Source of the DNA: Lingula anatina | Lineage: Eukaryota; Brachiopoda; Lingulata; Lingulida; Lingulidae | NCBI RefSeq assembly: GCF_001039355.2 | Contig: NW_019773659.1 | Location: 416,504 to 480,503 of the forward strand | DNA length: 64,000 nucleotides | Direction: 5' to 3' | Shown: positions 48,211 to 59,472 of the stretch, in pieces | How the letters are laid out: every line of letters starts with the position of its first letter | How positions within the stretch are numbered: the first letter of the stretch is position 1 | Translations under genes and position numbers: made by a program | The notes under the pieces: generated by a model | Told to the model about the DNA's origin: nothing | Databases searched by the model: none | The model's input: only the letters and a program-made list of their open reading frames with translations

Positions 48211-49207
48211 ACTTATAGAGATAAAATGTAAGTACAATTTCTTTTGCTATTTTGGATGCTAGATGAGAATAAGGATATGTTTGTTCATGGAGGAATTCAA
48301 AATGCTCAATATGGTGAAGGCAATCGTGTTTGTTGCCGTAAAATGAGTGTTTAAAATTGTACAACTGCAGTGTCGAATTTGAGTGTGTGTTTGTGTGTGC
48401 CTGTGCGTGTTCCTGTGTATTGTTGCTGAATTTTCCAAAAATAAATGACTCAATGTCGTTGTTCGCATTCACTGGTTAAATTCTCTGTTTGTACTTCAAT
48501 GCACCGTTGTAGCCGTTCGTTGTCTTATTTCATTTTGTTGACTTCAACTTCCTGCTTCAATAGATAACTTAAATCGGTTATGTATGAGATTAAAATTAAA
48601 ATCAAGACCAAACGATCAATGAGTGACTTTTTAACCAGTGCGATATACAAGTTATAAAATTGACTGATAGACTTTTATTTCATCTTTAATCTTTCATTTT
48701 AGTTATTTTGTTTTAATATTGTTCACATATGTCTTTTAATTGTCCTTCGATCTTATTCGCTTATGGTTTTATTCAACTATGATGCAAAGAGTGTATTTAT
48801 CCAACCTCTGGGTTGCAAATTTAATAATGATTAAAAATAATATGATTATAGACAAAAATCTTGTCGTTATAATACGCTGATATTTTGAACCGGTTGGTAT
48901 CAATACCACAGTACATTTAGCTCCTACATGTATATCTACGGCGTTTAATTGCCAAATAAAATGAAATTTTGTTTGATAAAAAAATCACATCTCAAAGCAT
49001 AAGAAAGTTTTTTTCTTGTTTTAACCATGACATAAAATGTTGCCCCAGTCGTTCAAGCTCGTTAACCAGGTTTGTAAATTTTTTTTCAATAAATGTTTCG
49101 GTGAAATGTTTCCAGAAGGTACTGCGTTTGCACCGGATTGTCACTATACCGGCTTCTGTCTGTAAGGCACCAGAACTGAATAAAAGTCTGACAAAATACG
49201 AGAAACT

Positions 49208-49743
49208 TACTGAGTAATGCCAATTTCCAACATTTTCTTTATAGATCTACTGAAAACGTCTGTTCATAAATTTTGTCAGAATATTCCTTTTTTTCACGCA
49301 GCCTTGCTGCTGCTTTAATCAACATTGCTGAAAAAGGTTCAAATATCCGTAATTATGTGTCATTTTCTATAGAAAAACAAATTTCCAACTAATGTAAATT
49401 GTATAACTTGAGATCAATCAAAACCCGTCTGAAATCAAAACCCGACAACACACTGACAGGCTCTACACATACACATTTTGAGATCAATCAAAACCCGTCT
49501 CATTTCAAATGTATGACATCGAGGTCTAATTTATCAATGGCCTCTATGCTATACATCTAAAATCAGTTGGAAATTTGTTTTTGCATTAAAAATGACATAC
49601 TATTACGGATGTTTGAACCTTTTTCAGCAATTTTGATTAAAGCAGCGGCACAGGGGCGTAAAAAAGGAATATTCCGACAGAATTAATGAACTAACGTTTT
49701 CGGTAGATCTATAAATAAGCAGTTGGAATAACTATTACTCAGT
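49208..49743. repeat. ~530-bp imperfect palindrome
   Basis: The left arm from about 49208 (ACTGAGTAATGCC..) through ATAGATCTAC.GAAAACG, GTCAGAATATTCC and CTGCTGCTTTAATCA to AAAAACAAATTTCCAAC is matched in reverse complement by the right arm ending near 49743. It includes the AGATCTAC and (AG)n-adjacent sequence that starts array unit D. The arms are over 170 bp. Confidence 0.8.
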
Positions 49744-50319
49744 CAGCTTTTGCTCGACTTATCGAGAGAGAGAGAGAGAGAGACAGAGCAAGACTTCTGA
49801 AACACTTGTGGTACCACAGTGACATAACGGTATCAAACAGGTAGGTCATATGTCTGTAAAACATGTATTTGTATTTTAACTTCTCAACATACAGAAATTC
49901 AAACATATTTGTATATTTCACAGACCAGACTGAAATCCAGGCACATTTTAAAACCGCTTAGGTCAGATTGATTTTCATAGTCACAGACAATAGAATAATC
50001 ACATCCCTCATAAAAATATTTTATGCAAAGAACCTCTGACCAAGAACGCCTTGTATTAACTTAGTTGCATGCGGAGAATTAAAAATCATTTACTTTAATT
50101 TTTTGGGTCTCACATAGGGGTTCTTTTAACCGCATGTCAGCCCTGCGAGTACTTTGACAAAAATTTTGAAAATTCTGTGCTACGTGATACTTTGAGTGAA
50201 TCAATTCAGAAACAATGGATGGGATCTTTAGAGTTAATAAAATTGCAGATCAGTTTGGTGCGGAAAACTCGCAGAGGGGAATTAAAAACCATGCCTGGTT
50301 TTCAATCTGGCCTGTGCAT

Positions 50320-50367
<48 letters not shown>

Positions 50368-50748
50368 GATAGCTTAAAAGTGATAAGGGAAATCGTACCA
50401 ACACACCAGCCAGTCGTAATAATTAAGTGATCTTCATGTTTAAAGATGTATAGCTGACTTTGCTCTGTGCAAACATTTACCTTTCTTTCTTACTTTCTTT
50501 CTTTCTTTTCTTTTTTTTTTTGTGTGTTTGTTATATTATTTATTGATGTTAAGAAACACTCTTTCCCGGTCCACGAGGAAGGCATACATCTTTCTTAATT
50601 CCTGTATAGTATAAAGTTTAAAGATAATCTATTCGCATTTGAAAAAAATTCAAAATCATATTTTTGTCTCATTTACTGCCCAGTCATTAAAAAGAATCAA
50701 TATTTAAGTTTAAAATTAATTAAAGATCGCATCGAAGATCAGGGTCCA

Positions 50749-50895
50749 AGGGGTTTCTAGCTAAACTGCTTTCAGCTTAAGCGTATTAGATGTCTGGCAT
50801 GCCAACGGTAGCTGCTTAACGATAATTAATTACCCCTTAGCGGCTTAAGTAGGCGTGACAGACATCTAAACCGCTCAATTTAGCGAGAATCCCCT
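50749..50895. mobile_element. 147-bp MITE-like inverted repeat in unit D
   Basis: The left end AGGGGTTTCTAGCTAAACTG and the reverse-complemented right end AGGGGATTCTCGCTAAATTG match at most positions. An internal TTAGATGTCTG occurs in both arms in opposite orientation. It replaces about 220 bp found at the same place in units A-C. Confidence 0.75.
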
Positions 50896-51063
50896 AAGAT
50901 TCGATGTGACATGTTTCTTTTTCGTGAATTATCTCAGCCTATAAAAACAAGAAGGTAAATTTACTTCCATCAACAGAAATAGTGTTTAATAAAGACACGC
51001 ACTGAATTATGTACATTTTAAAGCACCAAGACCATATCACTGCTTTCTTTCAGTCGACTTCAG

Positions 51064-51317
51064 ATGATCGTCAGTATGGTGATGTTACAAATGGTATTCG
51101 TTATTTTTGGACTACAGGCCGTTGTTGGTGATGTATCTTTCATCTTCAATAATGTTTTTTTCGACAATCTGATCTCATGGCTTCTCATTCAAATAAGCAT
51201 TTTTATGTTCAGATCAATTGGATTCCTGTATTTTTTTAAAATTCAGCTTCATTTGAAATTTTATTTTCAATTCTCCGTTTATCTATCATTTCGCTGTTTA
51301 TTTATTTTTTTAACTAT

Positions 51318-51348
<31 letters not shown>

Positions 51349-52790
51349 TTTTATTTATCAACAGGACAAGGTTTCACGTACTTTGGACCAAAGTCAACCG
51401 GCGCAGACGACGCGGCCTCCATCGTGGCCTGTCCCCCAGGATTCGTTGGTACGAACTGCGCATGCTCCAATGATGCTGACAGGTGTGACGGAGCGTACTT
51501 CAACAGTGACGGCGTGTGTACAGCTCGTAACACGTGGAGGAAAAGCGGAATAAGAGTGAGTGGTAATTTTTTAGTGTTTATTGACACTGATTTTCATTAT
51601 GCCAAAATACGCAGTTAGTCCGTAAGCAAGCATCTGATCATGAACTCAAAAATAAAGTAGCGAGAAAATCCTGCCAAAGCCTGTCTATGGTTTGTTGAAA
51701 GGGGGTTGCTAATATATATGAACTGAAAATAAATTAGTGAGAAAATGCTGCTAAAGCCTGTCTACGTTTGTGGTTCCAGCACCAGCACAAGGTACATGTA
51801 CTTGCCACGTGATACATGCCACGCAAGAAAAGGCGGGACATTGCTTATGTATTTGAAAGTAAAAATGAATAGTCGTGGGTTTAGATTTGACATTAAATTA
51901 ATTACTTCTCGTACTTGATATTTATTTCTCTTCATTAAGGCACGTGTGACCTGCCAACCGCTGGAGTCTCTTGTTCGTAATACCAGTGTGGGAAGCCCCG
52001 GCTTCGTGCGTAATCCTATGGTTTCCTGCCCCGACGGCAGTCACCTCCTCCACTGCGGTTTGCATCATCCGTGAGTTTTACGGTTTTCTAGTATTAAACC
52101 CATCTACTTAGATCTTCATAAACTAAATCGTGTATTCAGTTCCTTTCGAATTTGTGACTCAAGCGATAATAAGATACAGCTTTATCTACGGATTTGGAAT
52201 TATAACTTTTTCTTTTTATTAACTTGTATGGTTAATAATTCTTGCTGTACGACACACCTAAAAATACGAACGGTAGCCTGCATTGCAGTCAAGTGAAGAA
52301 TTGAGTCATATTCGAACACTGCCTGTATATAGGCCTAAATGGGGGTTAACTCTTCTAGGCATATTAATGACATGTAAGAGGTCATAACATGTCACCATAT
52401 TCAGCGTACAAATGCTTGTAATTTTGCGTTCTTGCACATTTTATTGCAAAGGTCAAACCAAAATGATGGGATTTTTGCCTTAAACATACCAAAGTGAAAA
52501 TCACTGACATTGAGCTGGAGAGAATTATCGCCCAAGCTTTCGATTCGGCTTTAAATTTAGTATGGAAAATGAGTTTAACTACATCGATGTTATAATCCAA
52601 GTACCGTAGTAGTAAATAATATATCAAAAGGCATGTTTGCTAACTTATACTTCATTCTAGGTGGATTCAAGCTGAGAGTGATCCACAATTCAACGTCGTC
52701 ACTGATGTGGAGAAAAAGCAATGCAGACTGGATGGCAAACAATGTGTGAAGTGTCGTCTGTATGCCTATTGCATTGCCGTAGGTGCGTAA
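51064..52790 (+). CDS. Secreted PCSK9 V-domain-like protein, copy D, four exons
   Basis: Exons 51064-51127, 51365-51555, 51940-52070 and 52661-52790 have the same lengths and phases as the other copies (171 aa). All 12 cysteines are kept. Changes concentrate in exon 3 (SLVRNTSVGSPGFVRNPMV, CGLHHP), with GTNC and NTWRK in exon 2 and WIQAESD and RLDGKQ in exon 4. Intron 1 holds a TTTA repeat (51311-51358) followed by a CAACAG acceptor, whereas other copies use TTTAAAG. Loss of the upstream 0.7 kb suggests a different promoter or first exon. Confidence 0.88.
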
Positions 52791-53555
52791 TGGGAAGACA
52801 TTTACGGTGACTTGTATATGTAATGGCAACGACTGGAATTTAGTTTTAGTAAATCAGTGCAATGTTGCCTTGTACGGTGTGGATTTTTTCCTCAAATCTC
52901 TACAAAAATAGATAGATTCGTGGACATTTTATTTGCGGGTTATTGCCCACTCCCAGCCGAACCTAAACATATAAATGGTTAGTGCGGTTTGATGGGTTTG
53001 GCGTGTAGCCAAAAACAAATGAAATTGTCTTCTGCTTTGTTTCAGGGAAATAAACCCCAGTCGTTGTTATGACACGCGCACGGAAAACATCAAAGCAGCA
53101 GGAAAAATGCAAGCATAATGATAATACTAATCGGCGAAATTCTGTAATGGACGTCAACTATATACACTTGCTTGCTTTAGACAAATAATCCGCTTCTTCA
53201 TTATCTGGCAAAATGAGCCTAAATGCTTAAAAGCTCTTTCAAATTTGAATAAGGATACTGTTTGAACTTTGGACCTAATTTCCAATCGCTGGTGAATTTG
53301 AAAGCAAGGAAGATGGCAATGTGAATGAAATACAACAACTATTAATAAAATATCATGCTTGAAATCGTGTTTCCTTTTTATATCCATGCCTCAATTTTTT
53401 TTTACTAAACATGTTTAGTGAAAGTACAATATAATGAAGCATTAAGATGAACAACAACTATTTGGAATGGAAAGGGGGTCTGCGCATGCGATGTGTGTTG
53501 GGGAGCACGTGCCACACGTGATGTGATCTCACTCGTCTCTCTCTCAGAATATGGG

Positions 53556-53833
53556 GCCATTCAGAACAGATGATCCGAGTATTAACCGATCCGCCGACTA
53601 AATATGGCCAACCCCACTTCAAAAGCGATCCCGCTGATTCCCGATGTTCTACCCGCTTCTGCAGGCACCGTTACACGAATTAAATCTCTTTAATTGCTCG
53701 GTCCCTGCAGCGAAGGCGCGTGTGGAGGCAGGGAGACCATCATGAAATTAGCAGCATCGCTTTTGAGGTGGGGTCGGCCATATTTAGTCGGCGGATCAGT
53801 TAATACTCGGATCATCTGCTCTGAATGGCCCTA
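53556..53833. mobile_element. 278-bp hairpin MITE in unit D with paralogous empty site
   Basis: The left arm GGGGCCATTCAGAACAGATG, then ATCCGAGTATTAACC...CGCCGACTAAATATGGCC, is mirrored by the right arm down to ...CATCTGCTCTGAATGGCCC, about 75 bp of near-perfect inverted repeat. The middle holds a diverged copy of the 46544-46690 palindrome. Units B and C read GAATATAGCTC without it, so the insertion duplicated TAT (or TA, depending on the exact end). Confidence 0.88.
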
Positions 53834-54240
53834 TAGCTCAGATATCCCCCTGACAAAGGTAATCCATGCCCACCAGGTGTCACTGTAATGATAACAAGAC
53901 GAAACAGGTTGAAGTAAAACCAGGTATCTTAATTCATCAAAATATGCTCTATAATCCAACCATAATATGTAATTTTATCACGCAGGATAAATAGCAAGGG
54001 ATATTAAAACTTACGGTTGTTGCTTTTATGGCGCATTTATAGTTTTAATGGATCTTATTGAAGCATGGTCTGTATTGTGAATTAAAGGCCAGAATTTTGA
54101 AAAGTCGGTTAACTTGTGAAGAATTCGGAATGATATTACTGTTTTTTAACATATGATGATTGAGAGCATATAAACTAGATATTTTTTGTATATTCATTGT
54201 CAGGGGAAGGATTAAAATGTCAAATCCACAGTATTGGCGA

Positions 54241-56557
54241 TTCTTATAATTATAGAAACAGCTTAAAGTCCTTTCCTGGGTCAATTGTACATTTTGCATT
54301 TTAGCAAACCGGTGACCAATTTTTCCAATAATAAAAAAGAAATAATAATAAAATAAAACAAAATAAAATTTAAGTAGGTGCAAATAAAAAGATAACCTCA
54401 AACACGGTAATTTGATTCGGTCGAGCTCATTTACCTACTAATCAATTTTCTCTGACCTTGGAACGACACTGTGTGTATAGCTGAGTTGTATATACGCGGA
54501 GTAATCACACCATTAAACTGCTTTTAATGTCCCTCTGCTAGACACGTTAAGCACTAAATTATCCAACTGAAGTTTACATATTCAGCAAAAAACTTAATAC
54601 ATATGCACCCAATGTATCTTTTCACAGCCGGCTTTAGTGTATCTTCATTAGCGAGTTAGCTGTACTGGCGTTACAGGAATAGTAGTCCTAGGATTTTAAT
54701 TTTTTGGGAGTTTACTCTCTTTCGCGATAATATCAAATGACCAGGTGTAACGCGGGGATGTTCGTTTACATGCAGATGTACAGGTAATAACCATAAAGTT
54801 TTTTTGTCATTCTCTCAAATATCCCTCAGCAGCTGTGACGATAAGATACTTGTCTAACGCTTTCTTCCAACCATAGTTAAAATCAGAGGTACTCGTTTGA
54901 TGCAACTGTTCCAATATTTTTACAAGCCTGGTATATACTCGTTATTAGGTGCTATTACATCACCTGTAGCCTGATTCCCAGGTAAAGGTCTCATGTTTGC
55001 ATGTTGACACTGAAATATTGGCGCGGCAACCACTGTGCATCCAGCTGCTGTTTACAGAAAGGATCGTCTTGACTTTGATTTACGTACAGCACCCAGTCCC
55101 CCATTTTATTCCATAATGACATTCTCGGTCAGTTGTACATTACAGTTTATATATGCTGGCACTAATGCCGTTTAACGAACTGGAAAATTAGTCCGTGGAA
55201 TTTTAAAGTTACACTCACACTGTAAAGAAATGGACTGGTGATGAAGCGATTTATACGCATACAGTACACTTACTAATAAGGTAACACTTTAGAATGTGTT
55301 TATATGCCCCAAAATACCACCGAGAATATTATTTTCAGCAAATATACCGGTGTACAAGTATGCTTTAAGAGCAAACGCGATTCTCAAATGTTTCTTTAAT
55401 AAAAACAGTTTGAGCGTCACAGTTGGTCGCAGGTACTTCAACCTGTGTACCCTGTGCTGATTGTTGTAAATAATGAACATTTTATTGTGTGTTACATGTA
55501 ACCATGATCATTATTATTGGCGTGCTGTATTTTAATTGATTTACAATGTTATTGCATGTTAATAACATATTGCATATTGTGTATTAAGTATTAAATGTGT
55601 GAATTGTTATAATTATAAATATATTTGGTTTATCAATATTATGCTTGTCGGTCATAGATGTTTGAACAAATGATTATTGTTATATGCACAGTGTATTTAA
55701 CTTTTTTTTAATAATGATGACATGAAACTGATGATATGCATTAAGGAAGATTCTCACATTTTGCGACTTAATTATTTATCAGTATAATTTTATAAAACAC
55801 GTGGATTGAATTGATATAAACCAGTGTTTCTCTTATAATCAGCACAGAGGAGAGCTACAATGTGAACAAATATGAAGATGAACAAGTACTTCATCATGAA
55901 CGATGCGCTGGTCGCAACTTTGTGGTGAATGTTGTTCATTGGACAGGGGAAGGCCAACCCTATTGTCTCATGTAGTGCATTCCTACTATGTCAAAATAAC
56001 AGTCAATAAAAGAGAAACCGTTAAAGAAAATGTGCCTGAGCCATAACGAGAGAGCAACATATTTCGATATCAGCATAAGAAAACAAATAAAAAGTATCTT
56101 TGCTCTTGGGCCACACATTCAATGGTGTAAATGACAATACGAACTATATCCATGAAGAATTGCATTTTCTTTAAAAAAGTTATTACATTATCTTCCTTCA
56201 GGTGATATATTTTTTTGTTTCATGTCGAATGTGTTTTTAATTTTAAGTATAAGTAACTTGTATAGAATTACTTTTCTTATTTATATTTTTGCTTGACTTT
56301 ATGATAGACATGGAGTGTTTAACGAAGGTTATCATTAATTTTATTATTGTTTTATTTAATTTTGCAGAAATTGATGGATTTGCGTATAACATTTAAATTT
56401 TTGACATATATGTGACATCATCATTTAAGTTTTTTTTTTTTTTTGAAAATTTACGTATTTTGTGTTCTTTAGTATTTGCTTTGCTTTCGAAAAAATGAAA
56501 AAGGAGCGTATGTTGTAAAGTTTTAGAATTCGAGGACGAATTCTTTTGGAGAAGGGG
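54241..56557. other. No gene found; end of array and AT-rich spacer
   Basis: Only short AT-rich open frames. The stretch from about 56440 to 56557 may be the internal 3' end of the LTR element that follows. Confidence 0.5.
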
Positions 56558-57031
56558 TGTATGTTGTAAAGCAAATGACATACACTTTCGATAATTACAA
56601 AACATTCAAAACAGAATCAAATGTGTAGGAAGTTATTGAGTGCAAAGTAAATGTCTTAATGTGTCAACGAGTGTAGAGACTGTTCTCGAAGAAGGAAATG
56701 GTGGAACGTTTCAGAGTCCGATATAGTTGGATCTGATTGGTTGATTTTTCTATCGATTTGCGCGTGTTTAACACGTGTAAAACTCCTGCATACTAGAGTT
56801 GGACAAGATCCAAGATGAGTAATTTGGAAAATATTTTAAATATTTCAAATCATAAACAAGTTTTATTAAAATTACCAAATGAGGAAATGTTGAATAGAGT
56901 TTTGTTATATGAAAATGGGAAATTTGAGAATGGAAAATAGTGTATAAAAACTTGTACATTCTGTGAAAAAGAGAGTCGGTGAATAAACGTTCGAAAGCTC
57001 CAAACTACTGTCGTCATTCCTCACTATAACA
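56558..57031 (+). mobile_element. Ty3/gypsy-like retrotransposon LTR (474 bp), 3' copy or solo
   Basis: A purine-rich tract GGAGAAGGGG ends at 56557 and the LTR begins TGTATGTTGTAAAGC. It ends TCACTATAACA at 57031, so it is of TG...CA form. Inside, a TATA-like GTGTATAAAAAC lies at about 56939 and AATAAA at about 56983. Just upstream, TTCGAGGACGAATTCTTTTG resembles the end of chromovirus-type polyproteins. No coding region remains in the window and no 5' LTR was found. Confidence 0.65.
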
Positions 57032-57062
57032 AGATGTTAAAGAGCGAGATATAATGTCGCCA

Positions 57063-57206
57063 TACCCTTGAAATGTACCAGGGTGACAGATACATGTATT
57101 ATAGGCACATTTTCCATCAGGCAGGTGGAAGATTGACCATATTTAGCCAGAGACATTATCTGTGAAGATCTAGTGAAAAATCAACCAGTGAACCTAGTAG
57201 AGGGTA
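57063..57206. mobile_element. 144-bp MITE with 9-bp target duplication (family TACCCTCTACCAGGG), copy 3
   Basis: The left end is TACCCTTGAAATGTACCAGG; the right end, reverse complemented, begins TACCCTCTACTAGG. Flanking 9-mers ATGTCGCCA (57054-57062) and ATGTCGTCA (57207-57215) differ at one base. The interior shares GACAT..TATC.GTGAA..TC with copies 1 and 2. Confidence 0.8.
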
Positions 57207-57215
57207 ATGTCGTCA

Positions 57216-58270
57216 AGTGAACTGTTAGACCAGTAATTAATTAAAAATATTTTTCAATTATTTTTTTTTTTGTTTTTAATTTTAATTTTTTTAAATCATC
57301 ACACCAGTGATGTATTTACTACTACATGTATAGTACATTCTCTGGTATGCCTTTCTGATGTCTTTTAAAAATATTGGTAACACAACAGTTGAAAGCCAAG
57401 CAAAATACCAATTCTGTACAACTGTGGTCGGGTGGACTCTTTGAACCGTTCGGCAGTCACGAATACAGTCTGATTAGCCCATTAGCAACGAGTTCAAATC
57501 GTAACGTTACGCATTGGTGCAAACCTTTCCCATTCAGATACGTGTGAATCGGTCTAAGACTTAATGTCAACTTAATGTAAAAGAAATGGTAATTGAATGT
57601 GTATGAACAAACGGAGAGAGTTTAATTAAAATCCCATGTTATTTATTTAAGTTTCAGTTATATTGGTCGGTTGATGTTGCAGCTGATACAACGAAGATTA
57701 TGTGAGAGAAAGATTTAGTGGCCTGCCAGGCTGCAAGGATCATTAGGCCTATATAACGAGGAAAGGAGACTGTTTCATTTCATCTAGACATTGTTCATAT
57801 TCGAGTCACACCTTTCGGTGGGAATGTAATCGTATGTATCAGTGGTTTTCAAGCTTCTGAGCCTTAATAATTTCGATGAGCTGTCGTCATAAATAGCGGT
57901 ATCGAGCGCAACAACAGATGGAGTAGACGAGATTTATTATCTCACTGAAGACTGGAGGCGGCCAAACAAGGTGGAATAACGATATTTTATCTTTGACCAA
58001 TATTAAATTGAAGTAAATCTAAAGGGATTAAGTAGCACATACGTCGGGTGAAACGCACATTTGCATTTTGACACCGTTTTGACAGCCCAGTGACAATGTA
58101 GATGTAAATTTGAACCAACGAATAAGCTCTGTTTTGTGGCACATTTGGTTCTTAATCTGATGCGTATTTAGTTAGCTGCATAAAGATATATATTTTTAAA
58201 GATTATATATAAGTTTTATAATAAGTCCAACTACAAAGGGTTTGTGCTCATTTCCAATGAAGCTATCGTT
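57216..58270. other. No gene found
   Basis: AT-rich unique sequence without supportable exons. Confidence 0.5.
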
Positions 58271-58275
58271 CTATG

Positions 58276-58468
58276 CAGATCGATCCAACACCGCGGGAAT
58301 TCTCGCTGAATGCAATCAGTTTTACAGATGGGCTCGTCTCTCCTTGTTTCCGACGTGCTCTTATAATCATCAGTTATTTATGTGTACTCTTCTCAAACTA
58401 GGAAGAGGCGTGTTAGTATGTTAAACTAATTGCATTCAGTGAGAGTCCCCGCGGATTGGATTGATCTA
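58276..58468. mobile_element. ~193-bp inverted-repeat (MITE-like) element
   Basis: The left arm AGATCGATCCAACACCGCGG, then GAATTCTCGCTGAATGCAATCAGTTT, pairs with the right arm AAACTAATTGCATTCAGTGA, then GAGTCCCCGCGGATTGGATTGATCT. The arms are about 45 bp with a few mismatches. Confidence 0.85.
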
Positions 58469-59205
58469 CATATACATTGATAGTTTCAAGCGTATTGAGC
58501 CCTTTAATTCCTTACGAATCTAAAGACCAAAACATTCGTTATTATGTCCAAGCACCCACCAAGCAAAGATATTGCATAGATACGTACAAAATGAATTTTT
58601 CTTTCAACATTCATAGCGTTTTGTTTTTGCTATAATACAATGATTCATCAAGAAATATTACGCTTGAATCATCTGCGGTCTAAATAGTTAAATTGGCGCA
58701 CCTTTTTGACACGAAAACCATAGCTGAAACCATATTTATCCCAAATCTTGTCATCATTAAATTCTGTTTTAATGCCCATTAATAAGATGCTGACCCCTAT
58801 CGTAAACCATTCGTAGAAAACATATGGGCTTAATGCTATTTGTACGTCACACTTAAGTTGTGGGAATACAAAGTTCAGCGGTAGTTGTCACTCCAGAGCG
58901 GTGTTGGGCGATCTGCGAGGTCTCTGAAAATAATATAAGGAACGTCAAGAGCCCACCCTTAAAAATTCCCCTAGGACCACTTACAGGACTCAGTGGAACT
59001 CGACCCTCTGGGAAATCTATCGGACATCCTGTAGGATTCTCGTCTTGGTCCTATATCTATTTGGCCTTACAGATAATTGGTTTTGCGCCAATTTCCTATA
59101 GGGTCCTAAAGGAATTGCTTTCCAATAGGCTTACTCTGTAAGGGAAAATATACATTTAGTTTGTCAGTTGTTTATGACGCATGTCTTGTTTCTTTTTTCT
59201 TTCAG

Positions 59206-59308
59206 GGACAGATCGTATCAAGTGACCCACCCAATCTATATACAGCGGTGTTTATTGCAATCAATTCGGTAGATGCACAGCAATCCACACGCCGTGTGAA
59301 AGAAGTTG
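59206..59308 (+). other. Putative 5'UTR exon of Gal3ST copy 2
   Basis: Acceptor TTTTTTCTTTCAG ends at 59205 and donor GAAGTTG|GTAATA follows 59308. Joined to the next acceptor (TGTTTTTCAG, ending about 59421), the Gal3ST frame meets an in-frame TGA in this exon, so translation must start downstream. That supports ATG 59473. Confidence 0.5.
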
Positions 59309-59472
59309 GTAATACATGTAAATTATCGATCATGCTATTCAGTTGAACGGATGGCATCTTTTTTATCTTAAGACATAAGGGGGACATCAAGTATACCAAA
59401 CTGAACTTGTGTGTTTTTCAGTTTAATGAGGAGGCACTCCCCAAAATATACCGATCTCTGAAGAAACGTGGC

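Larger units (their letters stand above)
44341..49582. repeat. Tandem cluster of ~1.56-kb units with ~112-bp inverted arms
   Basis: Forward arms starting AAAAACAAATTTCCAAC lie at 44341, 45901 and 47465, spaced 1560 and 1564 bp. Each is matched by a reverse-complement arm (ending GTTGGAAATTTGTTTTT) at 45165-45277, 46407-46516 and about 49467-49582. Unique-looking sequence between the arms and between the units is also repeated, including a TG-rich tract (about 44580-44660, 46130-46200, 47695-47770 and again 48385-48430). The whole is a three- to four-fold tandem repeat of an element with long inverted arms, later rearranged. Open frames in it are repeat shadows. Confidence 0.85.
49693..54240 (+). 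repeat. Array unit D
   Basis: The most diverged unit. It keeps the AG-repeat block, AT microsatellite, V-domain gene and 3' flank in the same order. It lacks the ~0.7 kb that contains the putative 5'UTR exon in unit C (37225-37918), and carries two MITE insertions (50749-50895 and 53556-53833). Confidence 0.85.

Noticed and set aside
58860-59141. 93-codon plus-strand open frame upstream of Gal3ST copy 2
   Set aside because: No domain or splice continuity with the supported 5'UTR exon; composed of partly repetitive sequence.
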